This document shows positions 15,700 to 24,719 of a stretch of 37,895 bases of DNA, in pieces. A program made the translations under genes and the position numbers. Positions within the stretch are counted from its first letter, which is position 1; every line of letters begins with the position of its first letter. A model generated the notes under the pieces. The model searched no databases. It had not been told where the DNA came from and worked only from the letters and a program-made list of their open reading frames with translations. Source of the DNA: Polaromonas sp. (GTDB lineage: Bacteria; Pseudomonadota; Gammaproteobacteria; Burkholderiales; Burkholderiaceae_C); assembly GCA_028291905.1 (NCBI GenBank), contig JAQGNK010000167.1:1-37895 (forward strand), in the 5' to 3' direction.

Positions 15700-15768
15700 T
15701 ATCCGATGATGGCGCCGGCCGGCCGTGAAAAGGCCAGGCGCAAGCTGTTCGTGCAGCGCAACCCCTGA
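15700..15768 (+). pseudogene. Remnant of a second LivK-type binding protein (C-terminus only)
   Basis: The frame ends REKARRKLFVQRNP-stop, against PEDAKRNLFVQRKQ-stop in the intact gene, and 17 bases in a row (15745-15761) are identical to 15264-15280. Only the last 15-20 codons are recognisable. The remaining bases of the 15288-15893 gap hold nothing else that I recognise. Confidence 0.7.
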
Positions 15769-15893
15769 CCACGGGCAGCCTGGCTGCCCACTTCGACCAT
15801 GACAAGCCCCGTACCTGCTCACGCATCGCAAAAGGCCGGCCGGCGCTGCGCGCAGAGCTGCCGCAGCACTGCCGACTCCGCCTGGAAAGCGGC

Positions 15894-18800
15894 ATGCTGA
15901 GCCACCTGGGCCTTCGTTCGCGCCTGGCCTTGCTGGTGCTGATTGCCCTGCTGCCGGTCTTTGGCCTTTTCCTTTATTCAGCCGCCGCCAACCGGCAGGC
16001 GGTGGAGACCTTTGCCCAGGCCAGCCTGCGCTCCGAAGCACTGCTGGCCGCAGCCCACCAGCAGCGCCTGGTCGAGCGCATCGCCCAGCTCCTGGCCGAC
16101 ATGGCCAGTACCCCTTCGGTCCAGGACAGCACCAATCGGCTGTGCGTGCAGTACTTCAAGAACCTGCAGGCGCAAAACGCCGGCTATTCCAACCTGGGTG
16201 TCGTGGCGTTGAACGGCAGGCTGTCGTGCGACGCGGCCGACACCGGCGAAGCGGTGGACATCAGCGATCGGGTCTTCTTCAGGAAAGTTCTGGACGAGAA
16301 GAAGTTCTCGATAGGCGAGTACACGGCTTCGGGCCTGGGCGGGCGGCCCGGCATTGCCTTTGGCATGCCGGTTTATAGCAGCCAGCAGGTGCTGACCGGC
16401 GTCGCGTTTGCATCCCTTGATCTGGACGAGGTCGCGAGGGCCTTGGGCCAGGACGAGATTCTGGACGGTGCCAAGCTGCGGGTGATGGACCGGCGCGGCA
16501 GGGTACTGGCGGCCTATCCAAAAACACCCGGCCCGCCGGGCCGGCAGGAGCCCGATGCGCTGGTGGTGGAGGCCGCCCGCATGGCAGCGCCCGGCATGCG
16601 GGAGGCAGTCGATGCCCAGGGCATCGAGCAGGTCTATGCCTATGCCCCGGTCGATGCACCCGGGACGGCAGGCGGCCTGTTCGTGGCCATCAGCGTGCCG
16701 CGCGCCGTCATCACGGCAGCGCCACGCGCGCTCATGCTGGGCAATCTGGCCGCCTTGCTGGCCATGACTACGCTGGGCATGGCCTGCGCATGGGCCCTGG
16801 GCAAGCGCCTGGTGGTCAATCCCGCCAATGAAATCCTGCAGGAAGCGGATCAAATCGCTCATGGCAATTTCGAGCCGCGTGTCAAGGCCAGCCCCGGCAG
16901 CCAGCACGAGATCGGCCGGCTGGGCGCGGCGTTCAACCACATGGCCGAGTCGCTGCAACTGCAGCGCACCAAGCTGGACGCGGCGCTGCGCCAGGCTGAC
17001 GAAGAGCGCGCCATGCTGGACCTGATCCTCAACAGCATGAGCGAGGGCGTGGTGGCCATCGACTGCAGCGACCGCTTCATGCTGTTCAATGCGGCGGCCC
17101 GCAAGATATTTCCACCGCCAGCGGTTGGTGAATCATTTACTCATTGGCGGCGCGACAATCCTCTGCAGGTGGTGAGCACCAAGGCCGTTGACCTTAACGG
17201 GCCGCTGACCCAGACCCTGGCTGGCGCCACCTTTGCCAACCAGGACATGCTGTTCAGCCGGCCCAATGCCCAGGACCGCATCCTGAAGATGAGCGCACGG
17301 CCCCTGCTCGGCCCAGACCGGCAGCAAATCGGCGCCCTGACGGTGTTCACCGATGTCACTGAGCTGAGGGCAGCCGAAAGTTTTGCCCTGGCGCAGGAAA
17401 AAGTGCTGGTGCTGATCGCCGGCGGCGCACCCGCGCGCCAGTCACTCGAGGCGGTGCTGCGCCTGATAGAAAGCAGCGAGCCGCAAAGCCTGTGTTCAAT
17501 TCTGATGGTTGAGGACGGACAGCTGCGCCATGGCATCGCGCCCAGCTTGCCTGCAGACTTTGTGCAGGCGATTGACGGCCTGGCGGTTGCCGAAGGCAGC
17601 GGGGCCTGCGGAACCGCGGCGTTTCGCAAGAAAACCGTCATTGTTGAGGACGTTGAGCAGGACCCGCTGGCGCATGCCCACCTCCCGCTGCTGCAGGCGC
17701 ATGGGCTGCGGGCCTGCTGGAGCACGCCGGTCGTGGCAGGCGACGGCGAAGTGCTCGCCACCTTTGCTATTTACCGCCGCGCACCTGGCCGGCCGCAGGC
17801 CCGGGACCTGACCCTTATTGCCACGGCGACCCGGCTGGCCGGGCTGGTGCTCGAGCGGGTGCGGGCCGAGGCGGCGCTGGTCAGCAGCGAGGCGCGCTTT
17901 CGCGAACTGGCTGAAAACATAGAAGATGTCTTCTACAACGTCGATGTCCGTACCCATCAGATGCATTACATCAGCCCCAGCTACGAAAAAGTCTGGGGCC
18001 GAACTTGCGAAAGCTTGTATGCCCATCCATATTCCTACCTGGAGGCGGTGCTGCCGGCCGACCGTCATATTCTGAAGCTTGTCAACGAGCAACACCTGCT
18101 CGGCAAGCCGACCAGCCTGGAGTACCGCATCGTTCTACCGGACGGCCGGATACGCTGGGTGAACGGCCGCTCCTACCCGATAGTGAACGCCAAGGGCGAG
18201 CTGGAGCGTGTCGTGGGCACCGGCCGGGACATCACCGAGCGCAAGCTGGCGGCCCTGGAGCTGGCCGCCACCTACCGCGCGTTGCAGATGCTGAGCCGCT
18301 CCAGCATTGCCATCAACCGGATCAACGAGGAGGCCGGTTTGCTGGCCGAAGTGTGCCGCGTGGCGGTCGAGGTGGGGGGCTACCGCATGGCCTGGGTGGG
18401 CTATGCGCAGGACGATGAAGCCAAAACCATCACGCCTGCGGCCCATGCGGGCGAGGAACTGGGCTACCTGTCGGCAATCAGCCTTTCGTGGCGCGATGAT
18501 GTGCCCGGCGGGCAGGGGCCGGCGGGCCAGGCCATCCGCACCGGAAAGCCGCAGCAAAGCACCGATATCGGACAATCCGACAACCGGTTCTACTGGAGCC
18601 GCGAAGCCATGGAGCGTGGCTACCACAGCACCCTGATCCTGCCTTTGTGCAACGAGCAGCACAGTTTCGGCGTGCTGGCGCTGTATGCCGGCGACATCCA
18701 GCAGTTCGCCCCCGAGGAGGTCAAGCTCCTGCAGGAACTGGCCGATAACCTGGCCTTCGGCATTCTCAGCCTGCGCGCCCGGCTGGCGCACCATCGCAGC

Positions 18801-19964
18801 GAAGAGGCCGCGCGCCAGGCGGCGGCCCGGCTCAATGAGCAGGCGTCGCTGATCAACCTGTCGCGCGACGCCATCATGGTGCGCAATCTCGACAGGACGC
18901 TGCGCTTCTGGAACAAGGGGGCGGAGCGGCTGTATGGCTGGACGGCAGAGGAGGTGATGGGCAAGACCATGGAGGCGCAGATGTACCGCAGCCCGCAGGT
19001 GCTGATCGCGGTCATGGAGCAGACCCTGGCCGACGGCGGCGAATGGAACGGCGAGCTGGAGCAGGTGACGCGGGACGGCACGTCCGTGCATGTCGAAACC
19101 CGCACGACGGCGGTGCGCGATGCGCAGGGCCGGGTCACCGGCATGCTGGGCATCAACACCGACATCCGGGAGCGCAAACACGCGCGCGAGGAAATCCTTC
19201 GCCTCAACACCAGCCTTGAAGAGCGGGTCGAGCAGCGCACCGCCCAGCTGAAGTTCGCCAACCAGCAGCTCGAAGCCTTCTCCTATTCGGTCTCGCATGA
19301 CCTGCGCAGTCCGCTCAGCGCCATCAACGGCTTCAGCACCCTGCTTGAAAAAGCGCTCAGCAAGCCCGGCGAGCCGCCGCTCACCGACCGCAACCGGCAT
19401 TACCTGGCGCGCATCCGCGCCGGCGTCGGGCAGATGGGCGAGCTGATCGACGCCATGCTGTCGCTGGCCCAGGTGTCGCGCTCGGTCCTGTGCTGGGAAC
19501 AGGTTGACCTCAGTGCCCAGGCCGAAGCGCTGCTGGCGAGCCTGCAGGAGCATGCGCCCGGCCGGGCGGCCCAGCTGCAGGTCGAGCCTGGCCTGGTGGT
19601 GCAGGGCGACCCGCGCCTGCTCAGGCAGGTGCTGGACAACCTGCTGGCCAATGCCTGGAAGTTCACTGCCGGCAAAGCCTGCGCCCGCATCACGCTGGGC
19701 CGCCAGCAAGGCAGCGCGGGCGAGTCGGTTTTCTTCGTGCGCGACAACGGCGCCGGCTTTGACATGGCCTATGCCCCCAAGCTGTTCGGCGCCTTCCAGC
19801 GGCTGCATACCCAGGCTGAATTCGCCGGCACCGGCATTGGCCTGGCCACGGTGCAGCGCATCATCGTGCGCCACGGCGGCCGGGTCTGGGCCGAGTCGGT
19901 CAAGGACGAAGGCGCCACCTTCTACTTCACGCTGGGCGCGGCGACGCCCTTGAATTCGCCCTGA
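15894..19964 (+). CDS. Multi-PAS/GAF transmembrane sensor histidine kinase
   Basis: This 1356-residue protein should sense signals and autophosphorylate. Order, with approximate residues: membrane segment 10-30; periplasmic PDC/Cache-like sensor 31-275; second membrane segment 280-305; HAMP 306-360; PAS 375-485; GAF 500-655; PAS 665-785 (YISPSYEKVWGR); second GAF 800-965; third PAS 985-1105 (WNKGAERLYGWTAEEVMG); coiled linker; HisKA with FSYSVSHDLRSPLSAINGF, phospho-acceptor His1135; HATPase with N box near RQVLDNLLANAWKFT, DNGAGFD, and GTGIGLATVQRI (about 1315-1326). The kinase part resembles those of bacteriophytochrome-type kinases. There is no receiver domain and no response regulator gene nearby, so it is an orphan. 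The ATG at 15894 is used although the ribosome-binding site (GGAAAG) is weak. Signal unknown. Confidence 0.9.
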   Translation: MLSHLGLRSRLALLVLIALLPVFGLFLYSAAANRQAVETFAQASLRSEALLAAAHQQRLVERIAQLLADMASTPSVQDSTNRLCVQYFKNLQAQNAGYSNLGVVALNGRLSCDAADTGEAVDISDRVFFRKVLDEKKFSIGEYTASGLGGRPGIAFGMPVYSSQQVLTGVAFASLDLDEVARALGQDEILDGAKLRVMDRRGRVLAAYPKTPGPPGRQEPDALVVEAARMAAPGMREAVDAQGIEQVYAYAPVDAPGTAGGLFVAISVPRAVITAAPRALMLGNLAALLAMTTLGMACAWALGKRLVVNPANEILQEADQIAHGNFEPRVKASPGSQHEIGRLGAAFNHMAESLQLQRTKLDAALRQADEERAMLDLILNSMSEGVVAIDCSDRFMLFNAAARKIFPPPAVGESFTHWRRDNPLQVVSTKAVDLNGPLTQTLAGATFANQDMLFSRPNAQDRILKMSARPLLGPDRQQIGALTVFTDVTELRAAESFALAQEKVLVLIAGGAPARQSLEAVLRLIESSEPQSLCSILMVEDGQLRHGIAPSLPADFVQAIDGLAVAEGSGACGTAAFRKKTVIVEDVEQDPLAHAHLPLLQAHGLRACWSTPVVAGDGEVLATFAIYRRAPGRPQARDLTLIATATRLAGLVLERVRAEAALVSSEARFRELAENIEDVFYNVDVRTHQMHYISPSYEKVWGRTCESLYAHPYSYLEAVLPADRHILKLVNEQHLLGKPTSLEYRIVLPDGRIRWVNGRSYPIVNAKGELERVVGTGRDITERKLAALELAATYRALQMLSRSSIAINRINEEAGLLAEVCRVAVEVGGYRMAWVGYAQDDEAKTITPAAHAGEELGYLSAISLSWRDDVPGGQGPAGQAIRTGKPQQSTDIGQSDNRFYWSREAMERGYHSTLILPLCNEQHSFGVLALYAGDIQQFAPEEVKLLQELADNLAFGILSLRARLAHHRSEEAARQAAARLNEQASLINLSRDAIMVRNLDRTLRFWNKGAERLYGWTAEEVMGKTMEAQMYRSPQVLIAVMEQTLADGGEWNGELEQVTRDGTSVHVETRTTAVRDAQGRVTGMLGINTDIRERKHAREEILRLNTSLEERVEQRTAQLKFANQQLEAFSYSVSHDLRSPLSAINGFSTLLEKALSKPGEPPLTDRNRHYLARIRAGVGQMGELIDAMLSLAQVSRSVLCWEQVDLSAQAEALLASLQEHAPGRAAQLQVEPGLVVQGDPRLLRQVLDNLLANAWKFTAGKACARITLGRQQGSAGESVFFVRDNGAGFDMAYAPKLFGAFQRLHTQAEFAGTGIGLATVQRIIVRHGGRVWAESVKDEGATFYFTLGAATPLNSP

Positions 19965-20266
19965 CATGCAAGCGTCGCAGCCCGGCTGCATGGACGCTAC
20001 TGAATTCATAGCTGCTTGCGCACGATTGGCCTGCGCGAGAGTCGCTTTTGATGCCAAAGCGTGTAAGTTTCCCGCTGCCCCGTGCCTTTCCTTTCTCCGC
20101 TGGGAAGGCGGGAATGGGGGCCGCAGCAGGGCATGGCGCACTGGATTCCCGCCTTCGCGGGAATGATGCCGGGGAAGGCGTGTCTGAGGCAACTAGCCAA
20201 TCGGGCAAAAAACGGCTGCAGCGCAGGCGGTGATTTTGCAGGCAGCTATCAATTCAGTAGTATTCA
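19965..20266. repeat. Composite of repeats A, B and C between kinase gene and crtE
   Basis: The stretch has no gene. It is made of a repeat A copy (19996-20035), half of repeat C (about 20092-20120), a repeat B hairpin (20145-20164: ATTCCCGC, loop CTTC, GCGGGAAT), and a second, opposite repeat A copy (20214-20266) that abuts the stop codon of crtE. Because both flanking genes end here, these hairpins probably also act as terminators. Confidence 0.8.
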
Positions 20267-21262
20267 TCAGGCGCCCAGTCCTCTGGACGCCAGGCCACGG
20301 TACGACTCGCCGGCTGCGTTCGCGGCCTGCTGGCGCGGCATTGACGGCATGGCAAAGGCCTTGCGCACCAGCAGGGCAACGCCTGCGTCGGCCGGCAGTG
20401 CCAGGCGCAGCTGGGTCTCGGCCTGCGCCAGGTGCCCGGCCAGGCACTGCGCCACCGCCTCCCGGCCCAGCAGGGCCACCAGCGTCGATTTGCCCACGTC
20501 CTTGTGGCGGTCCTTGCCAAAGGTGGCCGGCGTCTGGGCGCCATCCTCCAGGTCGTCGCGCAGCTGGAAGGCATGGCCCAGCGCGCTGGCGGCCTGGCGC
20601 AGCGCCAGGCGCACCTGTTCATCCGCGCCTGCCGCCAGCGCGGCCATCTCGAAGCCGGCGGAAAAAAGCGAGCCGGTCTTTTGCTGGTTGGTGCTGGCAA
20701 TGTCCTCGGCCAGCCGGGCGGCCCTGCCTTCGCGCAGGTCGCGGTACTGTCCGCGCACCAGGCCCTGCATGCCGACGGCGTGGCACAGCACCCCCGCCAG
20801 CTGCGCCCGCAGCTCGCCACTCAGGCCGGGCGCGCCGGCCACCATGGCGCAGGCCTGCGCCAGCAGCGCCACGGCGCCCAGCATCGCCACATCCTCGCCG
20901 TACCTGGCATGCACCGCCAGCCGGCCACGGCGCAGCCGGGCGTTGTCCATGCAGGGCATGTCGTCCAGAAAAAGCGATGCCGCATGCACCAGCTCCACCG
21001 CGCACGCCAGCTCCAGCAATGCCCTGGAACGGTGGCCCAGGCTGCGGCCCACCAGCAGCACCAGCAAAGGCCGCATCCGCTTGCCCGGCGCCAGCACGCC
21101 TTCATGCAGCGCCGCACCCAGCAGATCGTGGCCGTCGTCAGGCTGGGGCACCAGTTCGGCCAGGCGGGCATCAACCTGCCTGCGCAGGCACTCCAGCAGG
21201 TCTGCAAATTCATCGCTTGAGGAAGGCGCGGAGTAATACATGGTCGGTGGTGAAAGTGGCAT
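20267..21262 (-). CDS. crtE: Geranylgeranyl diphosphate synthase
   Basis: CrtE condenses FPP with IPP to give GGPP, the C20 precursor of phytoene. The product (about 331 residues) shows the first aspartate-rich motif in LFLDDMPCMDNA, the GKRMRPLL block that binds IPP, and the second motif in FQLRDDLED. I give the start as ATG 21262; an ATG at 21241 (MYYSAPSSSDEF) is equally possible because neither has a clear ribosome-binding site. The gene is divergent from the crtXYIB group, sharing a 158-base intergenic region. In Pantoea-type clusters crtE leads the operon in the same direction, so here it has been inverted. Function is firm from motifs plus context. Confidence 0.9.
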   Translation of the reverse strand: MPLSPPTMYYSAPSSSDEFADLLECLRRQVDARLAELVPQPDDGHDLLGAALHEGVLAPGKRMRPLLVLLVGRSLGHRSRALLELACAVELVHAASLFLDDMPCMDNARLRRGRLAVHARYGEDVAMLGAVALLAQACAMVAGAPGLSGELRAQLAGVLCHAVGMQGLVRGQYRDLREGRAARLAEDIASTNQQKTGSLFSAGFEMAALAAGADEQVRLALRQAASALGHAFQLRDDLEDGAQTPATFGKDRHKDVGKSTLVALLGREAVAQCLAGHLAQAETQLRLALPADAGVALLVRKAFAMPSMPRQQAANAAGESYRGLASRGLGA

Positions 21263-21286
21263 GCACCGCAAGATGGCTGTTGTGCC

Positions 21287-21315
21287 TTTATAGGGCGCTA
21301 TCGGGCAAATAAACA
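21287..21315 (-). promoter_or_regulatory. crtE: Candidate promoter of crtE
   Basis: On the minus strand a -10-like TATAAA (21292-21287) lies 25 bases before the ATG, with a poor -35 (TGTTTA) 17 bases further upstream. The -10 matches consensus at five of six positions but the -35 does not, so an activator may be needed. Low confidence. Confidence 0.3.
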
Positions 21316-21420
21316 GGCTGTTCAGCCGAATAGGCAGCTGATGAAGAAAAACGCGGTGGATTCCTACAAGTACCCCGGCTTGCCTGGATACCCTTGGTTT
21401 GACATGCCAGACCTTTGCCC

Positions 21421-23106
21421 ATGACCCATTTCACGGTGATTGCCCCGCCCTTCACCAGCCACGTCCGGGCGCTCGAAGCGCTGGCCGGCGGCCTGATCGC
21501 GCGCGGCCACCGGGTCAGCTGGATTCACCAGGCCGATGTCGGGCAGCTGCTGCAGGACAGCCGGATCGAATTCCGTCCCGCCGGCCTGGCCAGCCACCCC
21601 GCCGGCTCGCTGGCGCAAACCGTGGCGCGGGCGGCCAGCCCCGGCGGGCCGCTGGGCCTGGGCCGGGTGATTGCCGATGTGGCCGCCAGCACCGACATGC
21701 TGTGCCGGGAGGGGCCGGCGCTGCTGCGCGCCCTGGGCAGCGAGGCGCTGATTGCCGACCAGATGGAGGCGGCAGGCGGCCTGCTGGCCGAAGGCCTGGG
21801 CCTGCCCTTCATCTCGGTGGCCTGCGCCCTGCCGGTCAACCGCGACCCAAGGGTGCCGCTGCCGGTCATGCCCTGGGGCTATGCGGCAGGCCGGCGCGGC
21901 GAGCAGCTCAACGAAGGCAGCGCGCGGGTGTATGACTGGATGATGCAGCCGCATGCCCGCGTCATCGCCCGCCATGCCCGGGCCTTCGGCCTGCCGCCCA
22001 AGGCCACGCTGGCCGATTGCCTGTCGCCGCTGGCGCAGATCAGCCAGGCCACCCGGTCATTCGATTTCCCGCGCAGCCCGCCGCCGGCCCACTTTCATCC
22101 GGTCGGCCCGCTGCGCCCGCCGCTGGCGCGGGAGCCGGCGCTGGACCTCCCCGTGGACAGCCGCCGGCCTTTCGTCTTCGCCTCGCTCGGCACGCTGCAG
22201 GGCGGGCGCGTCAAGCTGTTCAGGCGCATCGCCCAGGCGTGCAGGGCGCTGGATGCGCAGCTGCTGCTGGCCCACTGCGACCAGCTGGACGCCGGCCAAG
22301 CCGAGGCCCTGCTCCAGGCCGGCGCCACCTGGGTGGCCGGCTTCGCGCCCCAGCGGGCGGCGCTGGCGCGGGCCGATGCGGCCGTCAGCCATGCCGGGCT
22401 GAACACGGTGCTCGATGCGCTGGCAGCCAACACGCCGGTGCTGGCGCTGCCGATAGCCTTCGACCAGCCCGGCGTGGCGGCGCGGCTGGCGCATTGCGGC
22501 GCCGGGCTGCGGCTGCAGCCTGCGCTGGCGAGTGCGGCGGCCATTCAAAAAGCGCTGCGGCGGCTGCTGGAAGAACCCGTTTTCGGCCAGCGCGCAGCGC
22601 TGTTGGGCGCGGACGTGCGGCAGTCCGGCGGCGTCGGGCGGGCTGTCGAAATCATCGAGGCCGCCTTGTCGGCACCCAAACGTCCCCGCCCGGCCCCAGC
22701 CGACGAGACCGCGCTGAGCGGGGGCTGGCGCCGGGCTGACGCGTTTGCCATGGCCGACAACCAAGCCGGAATCAAGCCGCTCGCGGCCACGGGGCAGGGG
22801 CTTGCCGCCCTCGGGCTAGCGCTTGCGCAGATTTTTTCAGCCCCGTTTTCCTCCTTCCCCCGCTGGGGAAAGGCCGGGATGGAGGCCTTCCCGAATCCGC
22901 CTCATCCGGGCGCCAAACAGAGGCCGGACCTGCCTGAAAAGGCTGAAAGCTGGCATTCAAGCACCGCTGGCCCCCATCCCGGCCCGCCCCCAGCGGGGGA
23001 AGGCGCCAGAGCGGCGTGGCTCGAAACGATGTGTGCCGACCGCAGCACTTCCGCAGGAATGCCCGCCTTGCCGCCCAGGCCAGCCGCCGCCAGGGGAAAC
23101 CCATGA
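21421..23106 (+). CDS. crtX: Zeaxanthin glucosyltransferase with repeat-derived C-terminal tail
   Basis: CrtX transfers glucose from UDP-glucose to the hydroxyls of zeaxanthin. The first 425 residues follow Pantoea-type CrtX closely in style: THFTVIAPPFTSHVRALEAL at the start, TDMLCRE, ADQMEAAGGLLAEGLGLPF, VACALPVNRDP, FASLGTLQGGR, and the donor-binding NTVLDALA...TPVLALPIAFDQPGVA segment. The family is about 430 residues; this one is 561, and the extra 135 residues are Pro/Ala-rich and encoded in part by a repeat C copy (22850-23050). The ATG at 21421 is preferred to a TTG two codons earlier. Its stop overlaps the crtY start (ATGA). Catalytic part convincing; the tail is probably dispensable. 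Confidence 0.9.
   Translation: MTHFTVIAPPFTSHVRALEALAGGLIARGHRVSWIHQADVGQLLQDSRIEFRPAGLASHPAGSLAQTVARAASPGGPLGLGRVIADVAASTDMLCREGPALLRALGSEALIADQMEAAGGLLAEGLGLPFISVACALPVNRDPRVPLPVMPWGYAAGRRGEQLNEGSARVYDWMMQPHARVIARHARAFGLPPKATLADCLSPLAQISQATRSFDFPRSPPPAHFHPVGPLRPPLAREPALDLPVDSRRPFVFASLGTLQGGRVKLFRRIAQACRALDAQLLLAHCDQLDAGQAEALLQAGATWVAGFAPQRAALARADAAVSHAGLNTVLDALAANTPVLALPIAFDQPGVAARLAHCGAGLRLQPALASAAAIQKALRRLLEEPVFGQRAALLGADVRQSGGVGRAVEIIEAALSAPKRPRPAPADETALSGGWRRADAFAMADNQAGIKPLAATGQGLAALGLALAQIFSAPFSSFPRWGKAGMEAFPNPPHPGAKQRPDLPEKAESWHSSTAGPHPGPPPAGEGARAAWLETMCADRSTSAGMPALPPRPAAARGNP
22850..23050 (+). repeat. Repeat family C copy inside the 3' end of crtX
   Basis: A TTCCCCCGCTGGGGAAAGG-type arm (about 22854-22890) and its inverted partner, CCCCCATCCCGGCC...CCCCAGCGGGGGAAGG (about 22970-23003), enclose some 80 bases; a GCACACATC-type end (in reverse) follows near 23030. 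The same layout recurs at 28270-28530 and 34270-34480. Confidence 0.75.
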
Positions 23107-24431
23107 CCCCGGCGCCGCTGCGCCTGCTGGAGCGGCTCGGCGCCCACCTGCCCGAAGGCACGGCCGCGCCCCGCGATGCCGACCTGATCCTGGCCGGCGG
23201 CGGGCTGGCCAACGGCCTGATCGCCTGGCGCCTGGCGCAGGCCCGGCCCGGGCTGCGCATCCTGCTGCTCGAAAGCGGCAGCGCGCTGGGCGGCAACCAC
23301 ACCTGGTCGTTCCACGACGGCGACCTGACGCCCGCCCAGCACGCCTGGCTGGCGCCACTGGTGGCGCACCGCTGGGCCGGGCACAGCGTGAAGTTTCCCG
23401 GTGGCGAACGCCGCCTGGCCACCGGCTATGCCTCGGTCACGTCAAGTCGCTTCGACGCGGTGCTGCGTTCGGCGCTGCCGGCGCAGGTGCAGGTGCGTTT
23501 TGGCGCGCCGGTCGCCTGGCTGACCGCCAGCGCCGTGACGCTGGCCAGCGGCGAGGTGCTGCGCGCCGGCGCGGTGATCGACGGGCGCGGGCTGCGGCCC
23601 AGCCCCCACCTGAGCCTGGGCTACCAGAAATTCCTCGGCCAGGAGCTGCGCCTGGACGGCCCGCACGGCCTGAGCCAGCCGGTATTGATGGATGCGACCG
23701 TCAAGCAGCACGGCGGCTACCGCTTCATCTACCTGCTGCCCTTCAGCGCCGACACGCTGCTGGTCGAGGACACCTGCTACGCCGACGATGAACTGCTTGA
23801 CGCCGACCGGCTGCGCGCCGGCATTGCCGACTATGCCCAGGCACGCGGCTGGACCGTGGCCGAGGTGCTGCGCGAAGAGCGGGGCGTGCTGCCGATCACG
23901 CTGGACGGCGATATCGAAGCCTACTGGCGCGAAGCCCACGGCGTGGCGCGCGCCGGGCTGGCGGCGGGCCTGTTCCATGCCACCACCGGCTACTCGCTGC
24001 CCAGCGCGGTGCGGCTGGCCGACCTGATCGCCTCGCTGCCCGACCTGTCGAGCGCGCCGCTGTTCGACGCCATCCGGGGGCATGCCCTGGCGCAATGGCG
24101 GGCGCAGGGGTTTTTCAGGCTGCTCAACCGCATGCTGTTCCGGGCCTGCGCGCCCGGGCAGCGCTGGCGCGTGATGCAGCGCTTCTACGGCCTGCCGGCG
24201 CCGCTGATCGAACGGTTCTATGCGGCGCGCCTGGGCCTGCTCGACAAGGCGCGCCTCCTGGCCGGCAAGCCGCCGGTGCCCGTGGGCGCGGCCTGGCGCG
24301 CCAGCTGGCCGGCACCAGCGGGCCAGGGCGGCGGCCTTGCCGGCAGCGCGGCCAGGGAAGACAAAAACGGCAAATCCGGTGTTTCCAGCACCTCCGACAG
24401 CCTGGAGGGAATTCATCCTGACGTGCGATAG
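23103..24431 (+). CDS. crtY: Lycopene beta-cyclase
   Basis: CrtY closes the ends of lycopene to give beta-carotene. The 442-residue product has the FAD-binding start DADLILAGGGLANGLIAWRL, LLLESGSALGGNHTWSFHD, the DGRGL motif, GYQKFLGQE, and YRFIYLLPFSADTLLVEDTCY, all typical of the CrtY family (about 380-390 residues). The start ATG overlaps the crtX stop; a longer frame beginning at 23016 lies inside crtX and is not used. The last 50 residues (from about 390) are low-complexity and unlike the family. A 288-base repeat-rich gap separates it from crtI. Confidence 0.92.
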   Translation: MTPAPLRLLERLGAHLPEGTAAPRDADLILAGGGLANGLIAWRLAQARPGLRILLLESGSALGGNHTWSFHDGDLTPAQHAWLAPLVAHRWAGHSVKFPGGERRLATGYASVTSSRFDAVLRSALPAQVQVRFGAPVAWLTASAVTLASGEVLRAGAVIDGRGLRPSPHLSLGYQKFLGQELRLDGPHGLSQPVLMDATVKQHGGYRFIYLLPFSADTLLVEDTCYADDELLDADRLRAGIADYAQARGWTVAEVLREERGVLPITLDGDIEAYWREAHGVARAGLAAGLFHATTGYSLPSAVRLADLIASLPDLSSAPLFDAIRGHALAQWRAQGFFRLLNRMLFRACAPGQRWRVMQRFYGLPAPLIERFYAARLGLLDKARLLAGKPPVPVGAAWRASWPAPAGQGGGLAGSAAREDKNGKSGVSSTSDSLEGIHPDVR

Positions 24432-24719
24432 CAGGGGTTCTGCAATGCGCCTGGTTGCTACTGAATTCATAGCTGCTTGCGCACTGTCTGCATACGCCAA
24501 AGGCCTGTTTGACCTGATTGGCCAGCGGCCTGGGATGTTGATCCCCGTGTCATTCCCGCGAAGGCGGGAATCCAGCCGGAGCCGGGCAGGGAGGCACTGG
24601 AGTCCCTCCTTCCTCGGGAAGGACGGTTTGTGGCGTCTGAGGCAGAGAGTGAACCGGGCTGCCTGATGCCCAGAAAAGTTGTTTGCCGGTTAAAACGAAA
24701 ACGCCCTAGAAAGCAATTC
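24432..24719. repeat. Composite repeat A + B between crtY and crtI
   Basis: Repeat A core GCTACTGAATTCATAGC starts at 24457 and leads, through CCAAAGGCCTGTTTGACCTGATTGG-like sequence, to a repeat B hairpin at 24552-24571 (ATTCCCGC, GAAG, GCGGGAAT). The same chain of modules recurs at 34173-34240 (first part) and in reverse at 20145-20266 and 28631-28796. It interrupts a gene series otherwise joined by ATGA overlaps, so it may separate expression of crtXY from crtIB. Confidence 0.8.

Noticed and set aside
18135-20192. A 685-codon open frame on the minus strand opposite the kinase gene
   Set aside because: It mirrors the kinase coding frame in high-GC DNA, has His/Arg/Gln-rich composition with no domain, and the plus-strand gene has a full set of recognised domains.
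21399-21404. TTGACA as -35 box of crtX
   Set aside because: It lies only about 17 bases before the crtX ATG, leaving no room for a -10 box and leader.
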